NCBI GenBank assembly: GCA_963753845.1
Contig: CAVWEI010000017.1
Location: forward strand, 1-64,000
Source: Thiosocius sp963753845
Lineage (GTDB): Bacteria > Pseudomonadota > Gammaproteobacteria > Chromatiales > Chromatiaceae
Direction: 5' to 3'
DNA: 64,000 nt
This document shows positions 1 to 8,371 of the stretch, in pieces. Position 1 is the first letter of the stretch, and every line of letters starts with the position of its first letter. The position numbers were made by a program, and so were the translations under genes. Under the pieces are notes generated by a model. The model ran no database searches. It was given only the letters and a program-made list of their open reading frames with translations, and was not told the DNA's origin.

Positions 1-123
1 GCCAGCCGCGGCAGCAATATCAAACTCAGTGACTGGAGCAATGCGGTGGCAACTGCCATGCAGGGCAAGAAACGCGAACACATGCTTGATTTCCTGCACT
101 CGCGCGGGTTCTTTCTGCGCTGA
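1..123 (+). CDS. C-terminal end of an unrecognised protein (cut by window edge)
   Basis: Reading from base 1 in frame gives about 40 residues ending in HSRGFFLR followed by TGA at 121-123. The codon choice looks like the neighbouring genes and the stop is followed by a short gap and a convergent gene. Only the tail is present, and I do not recognise the family. It could also be a chance open frame, since the upstream part cannot be seen. Confidence 0.4.
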   Translation, partial: ASRGSNIKLSDWSNAVATAMQGKKREHMLDFLHSRGFFLR

Positions 124-152
124 CCCGCATATGGCACTTTGTTGCCATCAAC

Positions 153-1679
153 TCAAGGGCGGCGTGGCGGCACATTGGGGAATTCGCCCAGGTATTCTGC
201 CTCCCAGATGCGGCCGGTCTTTTCCCTTTCCTGCGGCGTGGTAAACCGGTAGCGATAGGCGAGTACACGCAGGTAGCGTGGGCCCTGGTCCGGGAACGGG
301 TTGTGCTTGAGAAGCCCGGTGACGGTGGGTGAATTTTCGTGCAGCCGCCACAGGAAATTCTCGAACCAGCGGCGCATCGACGGGTTGCGTGCCGGCACGA
401 ACCACATCATCCAGTCGAGCCGCGGGTGCAGCGGTACGATGAATGCCGGTCGGTCTTCCGGGCTGTTGGGTTTGTAACGGAACTCGTAGGGATGCCATGT
501 GACTCCGTCCCGGCTGCCTTCGATGATCAGCTCTTGGCGTTCGGTCTGCATGTTTGGAAAAACGTGGTAGACGTTGCCCAGTCCCCAGCCCCGCACCCAG
601 TTCACCGGTGCATTCCACGCGCTCTCGTGGCGTCGGTCGGTCACGAATTCGAAGATCGCGTAAGAGCTGCTGGCCATCAGTATCGCGGCCATGAGGGGCA
701 AGGTGACCGCAATCACCGGTCCGGTTGGACGGGGGGCCGATTCCTTTTTCCACCACCTTGGGGTGAGCGGTCGGATGGCACGATCGTCGAGCAGAAACAG
801 GCACAGCGCGATGGTCAGCAGATTGATGAAGTTGTGATTGCTGGTCAGGATGATCAACACCTGAATCGAAATGGTCGCGAATGCGGCGAACAGCCGAAAC
901 GGACGCGGCAGGAAGATGAAGAAGGGCACCACGAGTTCGACGAACAGGGTGAAGCCGGTACCGGCGCGCAGCAGCCACTCGGGCAGCTGATGCGCATACC
1001 AGGATCCCATGTGCGGCAGCGGCTGGGTCTCGAAGTAGTACTTCAGGGTGGTCAGGTTGCCCCATGCCGGGTCCCCGCTGAGGATCTTCGAAATACCTGA
1101 AAGGAAGCGCAGGCGAAACAGCAGCCAGTGGAACAGGAATATCAGCAGCCGGTTTGGGCCTGAGGTCAGGAAGATGGACAGGAATCCCGCCTCGAGAAGC
1201 AGGTAGTCCCACTGGAAATTGAAGAATATCTGGCCGACATGCAGCAGTGACAGGTAAAGGGCAAAAAGCGCGATCGTTGAGAGCAGGGGCCGCCAGCCGA
1301 TCAGCAACAGGACGGCAAACAGGCAGCCGGCGTAGCTGGCCAGCAACAGGCTGGTGTCGCTGTGGTCGATCCAGAACAGGGTCGGAAATCGGGCCCAGCT
1401 GATCGGGCCGAATTGCCTATTGAGGTTGCCGAGAAGTTCACCAGCGGGGAGTATTCCCTGTTCGCCGACCAATCCGGTGATCTCGATCGCCGCCGACACG
1501 AAGGCCGCGAGGTATATCAGCGCGATCAGGCGCAGAAACAGCCGCCCGGTCAGCCGGTAGCGTTCGTCCGGTTCGAGCAGAATCGGAAGCCAGCGAGCAG
1601 GAGAGGGGAAAGACAAAGCAATTTCCTTTCTTGCATTTCGGGTGTGGCCAGCACCCCAGGCAGCAGGCGGGGCAGTCAT
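153..1679 (-). CDS. Lipase maturation factor family membrane protein
   Basis: About 508 residues with roughly eight hydrophobic segments in the first 330 residues, followed by a soluble C-terminal domain. The arrangement, with conserved-looking stretches such as FFNFQWDYLLLEAGF and the LSGISKILSGDPAW region, fits the LMF1 (lipase maturation factor) family, which in animals assists folding of secreted lipases. Bacterial members are common but their role is not established. Two starts are possible: GTG at 1688 and ATG at 1679; I prefer the ATG. It stands alone, facing the partial gene at the left edge and divergent from the lytic transglycosylase. No lipase gene is adjacent, so a chaperone role cannot be inferred from context. 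Confidence 0.8.
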   Translation of the reverse strand: MTAPPAAWGAGHTRNARKEIALSFPSPARWLPILLEPDERYRLTGRLFLRLIALIYLAAFVSAAIEITGLVGEQGILPAGELLGNLNRQFGPISWARFPTLFWIDHSDTSLLLASYAGCLFAVLLLIGWRPLLSTIALFALYLSLLHVGQIFFNFQWDYLLLEAGFLSIFLTSGPNRLLIFLFHWLLFRLRFLSGISKILSGDPAWGNLTTLKYYFETQPLPHMGSWYAHQLPEWLLRAGTGFTLFVELVVPFFIFLPRPFRLFAAFATISIQVLIILTSNHNFINLLTIALCLFLLDDRAIRPLTPRWWKKESAPRPTGPVIAVTLPLMAAILMASSSYAIFEFVTDRRHESAWNAPVNWVRGWGLGNVYHVFPNMQTERQELIIEGSRDGVTWHPYEFRYKPNSPEDRPAFIVPLHPRLDWMMWFVPARNPSMRRWFENFLWRLHENSPTVTGLLKHNPFPDQGPRYLRVLAYRYRFTTPQEREKTGRIWEAEYLGEFPNVPPRRP

Positions 1680-1830
1680 CGCCCGCACTCAGGGTCTGGG
1701 GTTCCTGACGGCCGTGCTCAGTGTCGCCGAATTTTACATCTTGATAAACAGGATGAGGTTTGGTCTTGGCTAAGTTGCAGAATCTAAAGGAATATCACAT
1801 CGCCGGCATGGAAACTGCATCCGCGCAATT

Positions 1831-2667
1831 ATGCGACAGGCGATGCACAAGAGGAAAATCAGGGCGCGGCTGCGCGTTTTGCTGATCGCTGTCCTTTCGC
1901 TGCTGTGGGGTCTCAGTGCAACGGCGCAGGGTGTCCCCCCCGGCGCCATGCCCGCGGAACTGACCGAGCAGGCGCTGAGGTACCTGCATGGCGAGGGCGT
2001 GGGGCCCGACGTCGACCGCGCCGTGGTTTATCTGTGCTCGGCCGCGCGCAAAGGGCACGGCCCGGCGGCCTTCGAGTTGGGCTGGCTTTATCTCCAGGGG
2101 CGGGGGGTCTCGCGCGACGAGGATTTGGCAGCTGCCTGGCTGCGCGAATCCGCCAGATTGGGCGAAAAGCCGCCGGCCCGCTTGATGAAAAGCCTGAAGT
2201 CCAGAAAAATGACCTCGCTGGCCTGTGTGGCAAGCAACGGGGCCGATCTCCGGAAACTGTCGGCACGCCGCGCCGAGTTTATGTTGGCGATCAACGAACT
2301 GGCTCCAAAGTATGACCTGGATCCGGCGTTGGTGCTGGAAGTGGTTCGGATGGAGTCGAACTTCGATCCGCGTGCCCGCTCACACAAGGGCGCGCTCGGG
2401 CTGATGCAGTTGATCCCCTCCACGGCCCGGCGTTTCGGAGTCGAGGATCCTCTCGATCCGATACAGAACCTGCGCGGTGGCATGGCCTACCTGCGCTGGC
2501 TGGTGAAACGATTCGACGGGGACCTGGAGCTGGCGCTGGCCGGGTACAACGCCGGTGAAGCGGCCGTCGAGCGTCACGGCGGCATACCACCCTATGCGGA
2601 GACGCAAGCCTACGTGGGACGGATCCTGAAACGCTATGGCAAACCAGATGCAGACGGTTTGATATAG
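1831..2667 (+). CDS. Lytic transglycosylase (SLT) with Sel1 repeats
   Basis: A 278-residue secreted protein. Residues 1-33 form a signal peptide (charged start, hydrophobic core, cleavage near TAQG). Residues about 45-115 hold two Sel1-like TPR-type repeats (GEGVGPDVDRA, GRGVSRDEDLA). Residues about 150-275 are an SLT/lysozyme-like domain with the family signature: catalytic Glu175 in MESNFDPRA, then GLMQLIPSTA and AGYNAGE. The enzyme would cleave peptidoglycan to 1,6-anhydro-muropeptides in the periplasm. Sel1 repeats on the N-terminal side probably mediate protein contacts. ATG 1843 is an alternative start. It is transcribed alone and converges on the cyclic-nucleotide-binding gene. Confidence 0.9.
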   Translation: MRQAMHKRKIRARLRVLLIAVLSLLWGLSATAQGVPPGAMPAELTEQALRYLHGEGVGPDVDRAVVYLCSAARKGHGPAAFELGWLYLQGRGVSRDEDLAAAWLRESARLGEKPPARLMKSLKSRKMTSLACVASNGADLRKLSARRAEFMLAINELAPKYDLDPALVLEVVRMESNFDPRARSHKGALGLMQLIPSTARRFGVEDPLDPIQNLRGGMAYLRWLVKRFDGDLELALAGYNAGEAAVERHGGIPPYAETQAYVGRILKRYGKPDADGLI

Positions 2668-2757
2668 GGGGTCGGCCCCGCATTCTGACCGGCAACCCCG
2701 CCATGCTTCGCCGGCGTGGACAGGAATGTGGTGGGTTGCCTGCCGGGTCTGTCCAGG

Positions 2758-3258
2758 TCAATAGCGCCCGTGTTGCTTGCTGATGTAATTCGACATTTCG
2801 ACGAATTGGGTATTCATGCGGCCGAGGATCCGGTGCGCAACCCGCACGATGGCGCGCATCACCTGATATGCGAGTTCCGGGTGTTCCCCGATCAGCCCTT
2901 CGAGATCCTTGCGGTCCAGTGCGATCAGTTCACATTGAGTGAGCGCACGGATATCGGCGCTGTGGGGCACGCCATCGACGAAACCCAGGATGCCGGCCAT
3001 ATCGCCCTTGTGAAGCAACTGCAGGGTGATGGCATCACCACCTCCGGTCGGCTTGAACACCTCGAGGGTACCCGTGGACACCACGTACAAAGTGTCGTCC
3101 GAATGGCCCTCTTCGAGCAGGGTGGCGCCTTTGTCAAGGCAGATGGCCGCCGCCGAGTCTGCCAGGGCCTGGCACTGCGCATCGTTGAGATCTTGCCCAA
3201 GCGCCGATTCTCGGATTGCTTTGGCGCTGATCATCGGTGTCTCTGTTTGGCCGGTCAT
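2758..3258 (-). CDS. Cyclic nucleotide-binding domain protein
   Basis: A 166-residue protein made almost wholly of one CNMP-binding beta-barrel (Crp family). The stretch GATLLEEGHSDDTLYVVSTG, the LHKGDMAGILGF segment and the following phosphate-binding-cassette region support this. There is no DNA-binding helix-turn-helix at the C-terminus, only a helical extension (residues about 130-166). It is therefore not a complete Crp/Fnr transcription factor; it is more likely a stand-alone sensor or regulatory subunit. A GGGAGA ribosome site precedes the ATG at 3258. No partner is evident next to it. Confidence 0.85.
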   Translation of the reverse strand: MTGQTETPMISAKAIRESALGQDLNDAQCQALADSAAAICLDKGATLLEEGHSDDTLYVVSTGTLEVFKPTGGGDAITLQLLHKGDMAGILGFVDGVPHSADIRALTQCELIALDRKDLEGLIGEHPELAYQVMRAIVRVAHRILGRMNTQFVEMSNYISKQHGRY

Positions 3259-3407
3259 GACGACTATCTCCCTGGTGGTTCGATTTTATGCTTTCGGAGC
3301 TGAAGTATAGCGAACCCTTCCCAAGCCCGATTGCGCCAAATCAGGATCAGTGGGGCATGCGCCCTGGATGGCGGTTCTTTCAAGCCGTTGACTTCGCAGA
3401 GCTGAAC

Positions 3408-5816
3408 TTATGGACGCTCCAGCTGTATCAGTGGTACCAGCAGGTAAGACATCACGGCAACGCCGATCAACCCGTTGAAACCGATTTCCATCGCCAGGAG
3501 CGGGGCACTGGCGGCGCTGGCGACGGATGCACAGCCGTTGATGCCCCAGGCCCAGGGGATCAAGGGGGCGGCGGTTTGACCCAAAGCCCTCAGGCCGGAG
3601 GGAAAAGGGATGCCCATCGCGAATGCGAGTGGGGCCAGCATTGCCAGCACGATGAAGACGCGCGCGGCGATCGGCAGATGTGAGAGCTCTGCGAGCACCG
3701 GCGGAAGGAACCAGACGTAGACGAGGCTGAAAAACAGTATCGTCAAAACTGCAGGGACCAGCAGCCGGTGATCCCGCCGATCGGAATGCCTTTGTGACCA
3801 AAGGCTGCCCAGCCCCGCGAATACCAGAAAGGCGATGAGCACCGCACTGGTGGCAAAGACCGGGTGTCCGAGGAACAACTGCAGACGCTGGATCCAGGCG
3901 ATCTCCATGAACAGGAAAGCGATCCCGACCAAGCCGAAGTAGGCGAATGTGCGGGCGCGCAAACCATGCGTCCCGCGCACTTCGGCGCCGAGGCGCAGCC
4001 AGAGCAGGGGAAACAGGATCAGTCCCATCCCGGCGGCGGTCACCAGGAGCAGGGTCACGCTGCCGATGAAAAGCCCGGTGTCGAGTTGCGAAAGTTCGTT
4101 GCGGTCTCCGTAGACCAGGGCCGACCAGAATTCTGTCCAGCGGCTGAAACGGTATGGAAACGGGGTGTCATCGCTTGCAGCCTGCAGGCGGAAGCGGTCT
4201 TCGAGGTGGGGTGTTTCAACTGCGCGCCCGAGTATCGTTGCCGCTCCCAGGTAATATTGTGGTTCGCTTAGCTGCTGATAACGGTTGGCGTCGGCCGCAG
4301 TGATATTCGGCAGCCAAATCAGGTCAAAGCCGCGCGAATCGGCGAATGCGCGTATGGCGGCCTCTTGCGCAGGGCCGAAGGGCTCGTTGGAGACGAGCAG
4401 GACAAAGCGCTGCCAGCCGCGGATCATAGCGAGATGCAGTCCGGCGGATTCGATGCCTTTCTCCTGAAGTGCGGCGCGCGCGGTGTTGAGCACCCGCAGC
4501 GACAAGCGCGGCGGCGTCCGTGTCGGTCCCTCGATCGAAAGCAGTCCGCCCGGCGCCAGGTGCTGCAGATAGTCCAGAAACGCCTGCCGAGTCAGGTCGA
4601 AATCGATTCGCAGTGCATTCAGCCCGGCTGCATCCGAGTCCAGCGTCAAGGTGATCAGGTCGAAGTTATCGGTGTTGCGGGCCAGGAAGGCACGTGCCGC
4701 CTGGACATGCCAGCTCACCCGATTCGGGTCGCATATCTCGGCGCTTTCGGAGGCATATCTTTCACAGGCAAGGGCATGCAGCAACGGATTGGGCTGGATG
4801 GCGGCAATCGATGCGGCACCCAGGCTCAGTCCCTGCTGCACCGCCAGGCCGACCCCGGCGTTGAGCACTGCCACCCGCGGCGAATCCAGGAGCACATAGG
4901 GCAATGCCGAGGTGAGGTCCATCAGATAGGCGGATGCCCCCGGTGCTTCGCTGAACACGCCCAGGGCGCCGGCGGCGTCACCGTCGACGAACACGGCCAG
5001 CTGTCTGGGTGGCAGGTGAGCGGTGTGCAGGCTCAGTCCGGGGGCCTGGCGGACCGGCACCCGTTCGTTGCGCAGGACGCTGACGGTCCCGGCGACTCCA
5101 CTGGCCTGGTAATCGATCGTGGCGCCGATGGTGGACAAGGCGCGCGCCAGATCCTTGTAGGGTGCGGGCCGGATGTCCGGTTGCCCCCAAGTCCACGCCG
5201 CGACCGCCAGGAGCAGGCCCGCAACGGCGACCGGGTACAGGTGCCAACGCAGGGTCAGGGCAGCCGAAACGCTGGCCAGGATGCCTGCGCAAAAGACGCC
5301 GAACAGCGCGCCTGATGGGGTCAGGATCGCCAGTCCACCGACTACCAGCATACCGCCCAGGCCGGCGCCGATGAGATCAACGCCGTACACCCGGGGGATC
5401 TCGTCTCTGAAGTGCCAAAGCACGAGGCCGATGCAGTTGGCGGCGGCAAAGAACGGGATGGCGAGAAGCAGGAAGGTGCCGGCGAGATAGGACCACTGTG
5501 ACCACTCCCAGGTCAGCGCCAACGGGTCGAATGCAAGTCGCTGCGCCAGGTCTACGCATGCCAGGGAGGAAATGCTGAAGAGCACGGCATTGCCCAGGAA
5601 TGCGGGTGCAAAGTGTGACCGCAACCATGGCCCGGCAATGGCGAGGAAGGTTCCACTGGCACCGTAGCCGAGCAAGGCGAGGCTGATGGCGGTTGCGACC
5701 AGATGGTGCCAATGCACAATGGCGAAGACCCGGATCAGCAGTATTTCATAGGCGAGTGCGGATGCCGAGATCAGGCCGACCGCGGTCAATGGTGCTGGGC
5801 AACTCGGAAGGCGCAT
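3408..5816 (-). CDS. Multi-pass membrane protein with spermidine-synthase-like methyltransferase fold
   Basis: About 802 residues starting at ATG 5816; a longer frame to 5912 exists but would overlap the methyltransferase gene upstream. The N-terminal third is a block of hydrophobic helices. The middle (roughly residues 270-510) resembles the SAM-binding Rossmann domain of spermidine synthases, with the loop VAVLNAGVGLAVQQGLSLG and FDLITLTLDSDAAGLN. The C-terminal 250 residues are again transmembrane. Such fused membrane/spermidine-synthase-like proteins are widespread and mostly uncharacterised. It follows the isoaspartate methyltransferase gene by 34 bp in the same direction, so the two may be cotranscribed. 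Aminopropyltransferase activity should not be assumed. Confidence 0.7.
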   Translation of the reverse strand: MRLPSCPAPLTAVGLISASALAYEILLIRVFAIVHWHHLVATAISLALLGYGASGTFLAIAGPWLRSHFAPAFLGNAVLFSISSLACVDLAQRLAFDPLALTWEWSQWSYLAGTFLLLAIPFFAAANCIGLVLWHFRDEIPRVYGVDLIGAGLGGMLVVGGLAILTPSGALFGVFCAGILASVSAALTLRWHLYPVAVAGLLLAVAAWTWGQPDIRPAPYKDLARALSTIGATIDYQASGVAGTVSVLRNERVPVRQAPGLSLHTAHLPPRQLAVFVDGDAAGALGVFSEAPGASAYLMDLTSALPYVLLDSPRVAVLNAGVGLAVQQGLSLGAASIAAIQPNPLLHALACERYASESAEICDPNRVSWHVQAARAFLARNTDNFDLITLTLDSDAAGLNALRIDFDLTRQAFLDYLQHLAPGGLLSIEGPTRTPPRLSLRVLNTARAALQEKGIESAGLHLAMIRGWQRFVLLVSNEPFGPAQEAAIRAFADSRGFDLIWLPNITAADANRYQQLSEPQYYLGAATILGRAVETPHLEDRFRLQAASDDTPFPYRFSRWTEFWSALVYGDRNELSQLDTGLFIGSVTLLLVTAAGMGLILFPLLWLRLGAEVRGTHGLRARTFAYFGLVGIAFLFMEIAWIQRLQLFLGHPVFATSAVLIAFLVFAGLGSLWSQRHSDRRDHRLLVPAVLTILFFSLVYVWFLPPVLAELSHLPIAARVFIVLAMLAPLAFAMGIPFPSGLRALGQTAAPLIPWAWGINGCASVASAASAPLLAMEIGFNGLIGVAVMSYLLVPLIQLERP

Positions 5817-5850
5817 GGCGGGGTGATCTGTTCGGCGGCGGGCGCCTGCC

Positions 5851-6594
5851 TCAACGCTCTCCGGTGAGTGGGACAAAGGTGACGGGCAGGATCTCCTGTG
5901 TCCGGACTGCACCCTGCTCGTCGCGTGTCACCAGGACGAGTTTTTGGGTGACATAGCGGCTGCCGACCGGAATCAGCATTCGCCCGCCCGGCTTGAGTTG
6001 GCGGATCAAAGGTGGCGGTATGTGATCGCTGGCGGCTGTGACGATGATGCCGTCGAAAGGCCCCGCCTCCTCCCAGCCAAAATAGCCGTCACCGATTCTG
6101 GTCTGGACCTTCTGGTGGCCCGTTTCATCGAGGATCCGGCGGGCCGATTCCCCCAGTTCGGGTATGATCTCGATGCTGTAGACCTCGGCGCCCAGGGTCT
6201 CCAGGACAGCCGCCTGGTAGCCCGATCCCGTCCCGAGTTCGAACACCCGGTCCCCTGGGCTCAGCTTGAGCATTTCGGTCATCACGGCGACGATCAACGG
6301 TTGTGAGATTGTTTGTCCGTAACCGATGGGCAGGGGGCGGTTCTCATAGGCATACGGCCTTTGTCGCTCGGGCACAAAACGCTCACGAGGCACTTGCCAG
6401 AGGGCATCGCGCACGGCGGGTGAGATCCGGTCAAAGCCCAGCTCCGAGCTTAGCCGGGACACCTGGAACTCGACGTCCCCCCACAGGCTCTTTTTTTCGT
6501 TCTCGATGGGGTCATCGGCACCTATGGCGGTTCCAGCGCATATGGCCAGCGACAAGGCCACCCCTTTCGACAAGAAATCCATCTGCATCCGCAT
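5851..6594 (-). CDS. pcm: Protein-L-isoaspartate O-methyltransferase with an apparent signal peptide
   Basis: A 247-residue PCMT-family enzyme that would methylate isoaspartyl residues in damaged proteins using S-adenosylmethionine. Diagnostic features are YGQTISQPLIVAVMTEML (substrate motif), the SAM loop VFELGTGSGYQAAVLE, IGDGYFGW, and FDGIIVTAASDHIP. The first ~26 residues (MRMQMDFLSKG then a hydrophobic run ending in GTAIGA) look like a Sec signal peptide or membrane anchor. That is odd for a SAM enzyme because the periplasm is not known to hold SAM. A strong AGGAGGAG site lies just before ATG 6594, supporting this start over the internal ATGs at 6588 and 6582. The spermidine-synthase-like gene follows by 34 bp. 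Confidence 0.92.
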   Translation of the reverse strand: MRMQMDFLSKGVALSLAICAGTAIGADDPIENEKKSLWGDVEFQVSRLSSELGFDRISPAVRDALWQVPRERFVPERQRPYAYENRPLPIGYGQTISQPLIVAVMTEMLKLSPGDRVFELGTGSGYQAAVLETLGAEVYSIEIIPELGESARRILDETGHQKVQTRIGDGYFGWEEAGPFDGIIVTAASDHIPPPLIRQLKPGGRMLIPVGSRYVTQKLVLVTRDEQGAVRTQEILPVTFVPLTGER

Positions 6595-6660
6595 GGCCGC
6601 TCCTCCTGTCCAACTCGCCTCATTACAAGTATGGACCCTGGAACAGGACTTGAGACGATG

Positions 6661-7128
6661 CTAGGGGAAGGACAGAAAGAACAGGTTGAATAGCAGCATG
6701 CCGATACCGATATAGCCGAGGGTCTGGAAGAAGATCTCTTTGCGGCGGGCGTTTCGGCGGAAACGTTCGGTGAATGCCGCTATGGACGCATGGGCGTCGT
6801 CGCCGAATTCTGTATCGACGTAGATCCTCGTGTGTTTGAGGTCTAGTGACTCGGCAGCGGCGATGGCGTGCTCGACGGGTACACCGTACAGATGGGTGTC
6901 GGGGTCGATCAGACGCCGCTTGAGCACCTCGTGCACGTGCATCAGGGCCGCGTCGCGGTCGTTGAAGCGGGCGATGTAACGAATCCGCCTTGCGGCATGA
7001 ACGCCCGCTTGCGGGTCGGGCGGCTCTGCGCTCAGAAAAAAGCGCACAATCGCGGGCCGATCGCGGTGGGTTTCAATCGAGAGATAACCGTTTTCCACGA
7101 AGCGCATCTCCGCGCTGGCTTCCAGCAT
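6661..7128 (-). CDS. Hypothetical protein with C-terminal membrane helix
   Basis: A 155-residue protein I do not recognise. It is mainly soluble and charged (residues 1-130) with one hydrophobic helix near the C-terminus (ETLGYIGIGMLLFNLFFLSF-like segment, residues about 134-153), suggesting a tail-anchored cytoplasmic protein. The text around HVHEVLKRRLIDPDTHLYG may form helices. It lies between the isoaspartate methyltransferase gene and the DUF2889 gene, all on the minus strand, with gaps of 66 and 53 bp. Confidence 0.6.
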   Translation of the reverse strand: MLEASAEMRFVENGYLSIETHRDRPAIVRFFLSAEPPDPQAGVHAARRIRYIARFNDRDAALMHVHEVLKRRLIDPDTHLYGVPVEHAIAAAESLDLKHTRIYVDTEFGDDAHASIAAFTERFRRNARRKEIFFQTLGYIGIGMLLFNLFFLSFP

Positions 7129-7181
7129 TCAGTGTGAACCCTGAAGCCATTATTGACTAGCGGCCTACCGGCGAAGAAGGC

Positions 7182-7745
7182 TCATCTTGCCTTGCCGTCG
7201 ACCTGGTGTTCCGGCCACAGGCGCTGAACCACCTCGCTGCCTTCCGCAAGGGAGTGACAACTGTTGATGAAGTCGGCCGGGGGCGAAACGCTGTCCTCGA
7301 GGTGTTCGCTGGTCTCTCCACGCCAGGCATAGACGGTCTGCACCGCGGTCGTGGCAAGTGGGCCGAGCAATTCGACCATATGGGTGCATCCCCAGCGCCC
7401 ACCCAGTAACAGGCGTACCTTGGCGGTCCAGCCAGGCTCGATGCGCTCGCCCACGAGCTTGCGGAAGCGATCCGGGAAATTCGGGCATGCAGGATACGGC
7501 GCGTGCAAGGTCTTGGCTTCGATCGCCCGGACCGTCAGGTCGGTATCGACAGTCATCCTTAGCCACATCTCGTGAAGATGCTCACCGGGGGAGATTTTGC
7601 CGCGCCCGAACGTCTCCATCGGCTCGGTCCGGGTGTCGATAAGGTTGCCCTCGATATCCCAAAGTCCGTCATCCCTGTGAAAACCCCGGCATTCGATCCG
7701 GCGTGTGTGGACGAGCTGACGGTTTGCGGGGGGTGGCAATGGCAT
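7182..7745 (-). CDS. DUF2889 domain protein
   Basis: A 187-residue cytoplasmic protein matching the DUF2889 family: the N-terminal HTRRIECRGFHRDDGLWDIE block, the central MWLRMTVDTDLTVRAIEA strand pair and the CPNFPDRFRKLVGERIEPGW motif are typical. The function of the family is unknown. Members are often near PHA or benzoate-degradation genes, and here it is divergent from the phasin/phaB pair, sharing the intergenic region 7746-7902. No catalytic residues can be assigned. Confidence 0.75.
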   Translation of the reverse strand: MPLPPPANRQLVHTRRIECRGFHRDDGLWDIEGNLIDTRTEPMETFGRGKISPGEHLHEMWLRMTVDTDLTVRAIEAKTLHAPYPACPNFPDRFRKLVGERIEPGWTAKVRLLLGGRWGCTHMVELLGPLATTAVQTVYAWRGETSEHLEDSVSPPADFINSCHSLAEGSEVVQRLWPEHQVDGKAR

Positions 7746-7810
7746 TTGAAAACGCTCTCAGAAACGATGAATCGGTTCGAAGTTCTGCAAAAAATTTTTC
7801 GACTCAGGGG

Positions 7811-7838
7811 TTGACAAGGGTCGAACGGGCCCGATATT
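7811..7838 (+). promoter_or_regulatory. Sigma-70-like promoter of the phasin gene
   Basis: TTGACA at 7811-7816 is a perfect -35 hexamer. GATATT at 7833-7838 is a 4/6 match to the -10 hexamer at 16-bp spacing. Transcription would start near 7845, inside the dyads described next. A GGGGAGAG ribosome site follows at about 7889-7895 before ATG 7903. Confidence 0.6.
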
Positions 7839-7841
7839 GTG

Positions 7842-7874
7842 CGCTGCAACATTGCTGCGCTGCACAATGCAGCG
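7842..7874 (+). promoter_or_regulatory. Double TGC-rich dyad, probable PhaR operator
   Basis: Two overlapping inverted repeats: CGCTGCA-ACAT-TGCTGCG (7842-7859, one mismatch) and CGCTGCA-CAA-TGCAGCG (7858-7874, perfect). Together they cover the predicted start of transcription of the phasin gene. PhaR, the PHA-responsive repressor, is known to bind TGC-rich CTGC/GCAG dyads at phasin promoters in other bacteria. No phaR gene is present in this window, so the regulator is inferred. Confidence 0.55.
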
Positions 7875-7902
7875 TTTTTAACATGACTGGGGAGAGACTG
7901 CC

Positions 7903-8280
7903 ATGCAAAACGAGTTTCTGGAAATGGTAAATGAGTTCAACGAGAACGTCTTTGCTTCGGCCAAGCGTCTTGGTGATCTCAATATGCGCACTTTCGAGCA
8001 GATTGCCGGCAAGCAGGCAGAGATTATGAACAGCTGCATGGAATCCACTGCCAAGCAATACGAAATACTGTCCACCACCAAGGACTACAAGCAGGCCATG
8101 GCCGCCCAGTCCGAGCTCCTCCAGGGTTGCAGCGAGAAGTTCATGGCCAATGTACGCGAAACTGCGGAGATGATGGCGGCAGTTCGCGAAGAACTGGCGC
8201 GGATGGCGGAGGAGGCTGCCAGGTTTACCAGTGAAAGCGTTGAGAAGGCTGGCGAACTGGCATCGAAAAAGGTAGTTTGA
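7903..8280 (+). CDS. phaP: Phasin family protein (PHA granule surface protein)
   Basis: A 125-residue, almost entirely helical amphipathic protein without signal peptide, matching phasins: N-terminal MNEFNENVFASAKRLGDLNMRTFEQIAGKQ, then a repeated heptad-like pattern to the end. Phasins coat polyhydroxyalkanoate granules and limit coalescence. It is followed after 91 bp by phaB in the same direction and preceded by a good promoter overlapped by TGC-rich dyads, so granule-dependent repression is plausible. No PHA synthase gene lies in the window. Confidence 0.88.
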   Translation: MQNEFLEMVNEFNENVFASAKRLGDLNMRTFEQIAGKQAEIMNSCMESTAKQYEILSTTKDYKQAMAAQSELLQGCSEKFMANVRETAEMMAAVREELARMAEEAARFTSESVEKAGELASKKVV

Positions 8281-8371
8281 ACTGGCGCCCGCAGGGGTGG
8301 CTCAACCCCGCTTCTGCAGGGCGATTTTACCACTACCCTTTATCGCTCAATAACCATAACGGAGAACTTGA

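Noticed and set aside
153..1212. Long second minus-strand frame inside the lipase maturation factor gene
   Set aside because: It overlaps the real gene in another frame and has an Arg/Pro-rich, non-protein-like composition.
8281..8340. Possible terminator between phasin and phaB
   Set aside because: The stem (CGCCCGCAG with CTGCAGGGCG) is imperfect and the T tract is short, so it is at most a weak attenuator.
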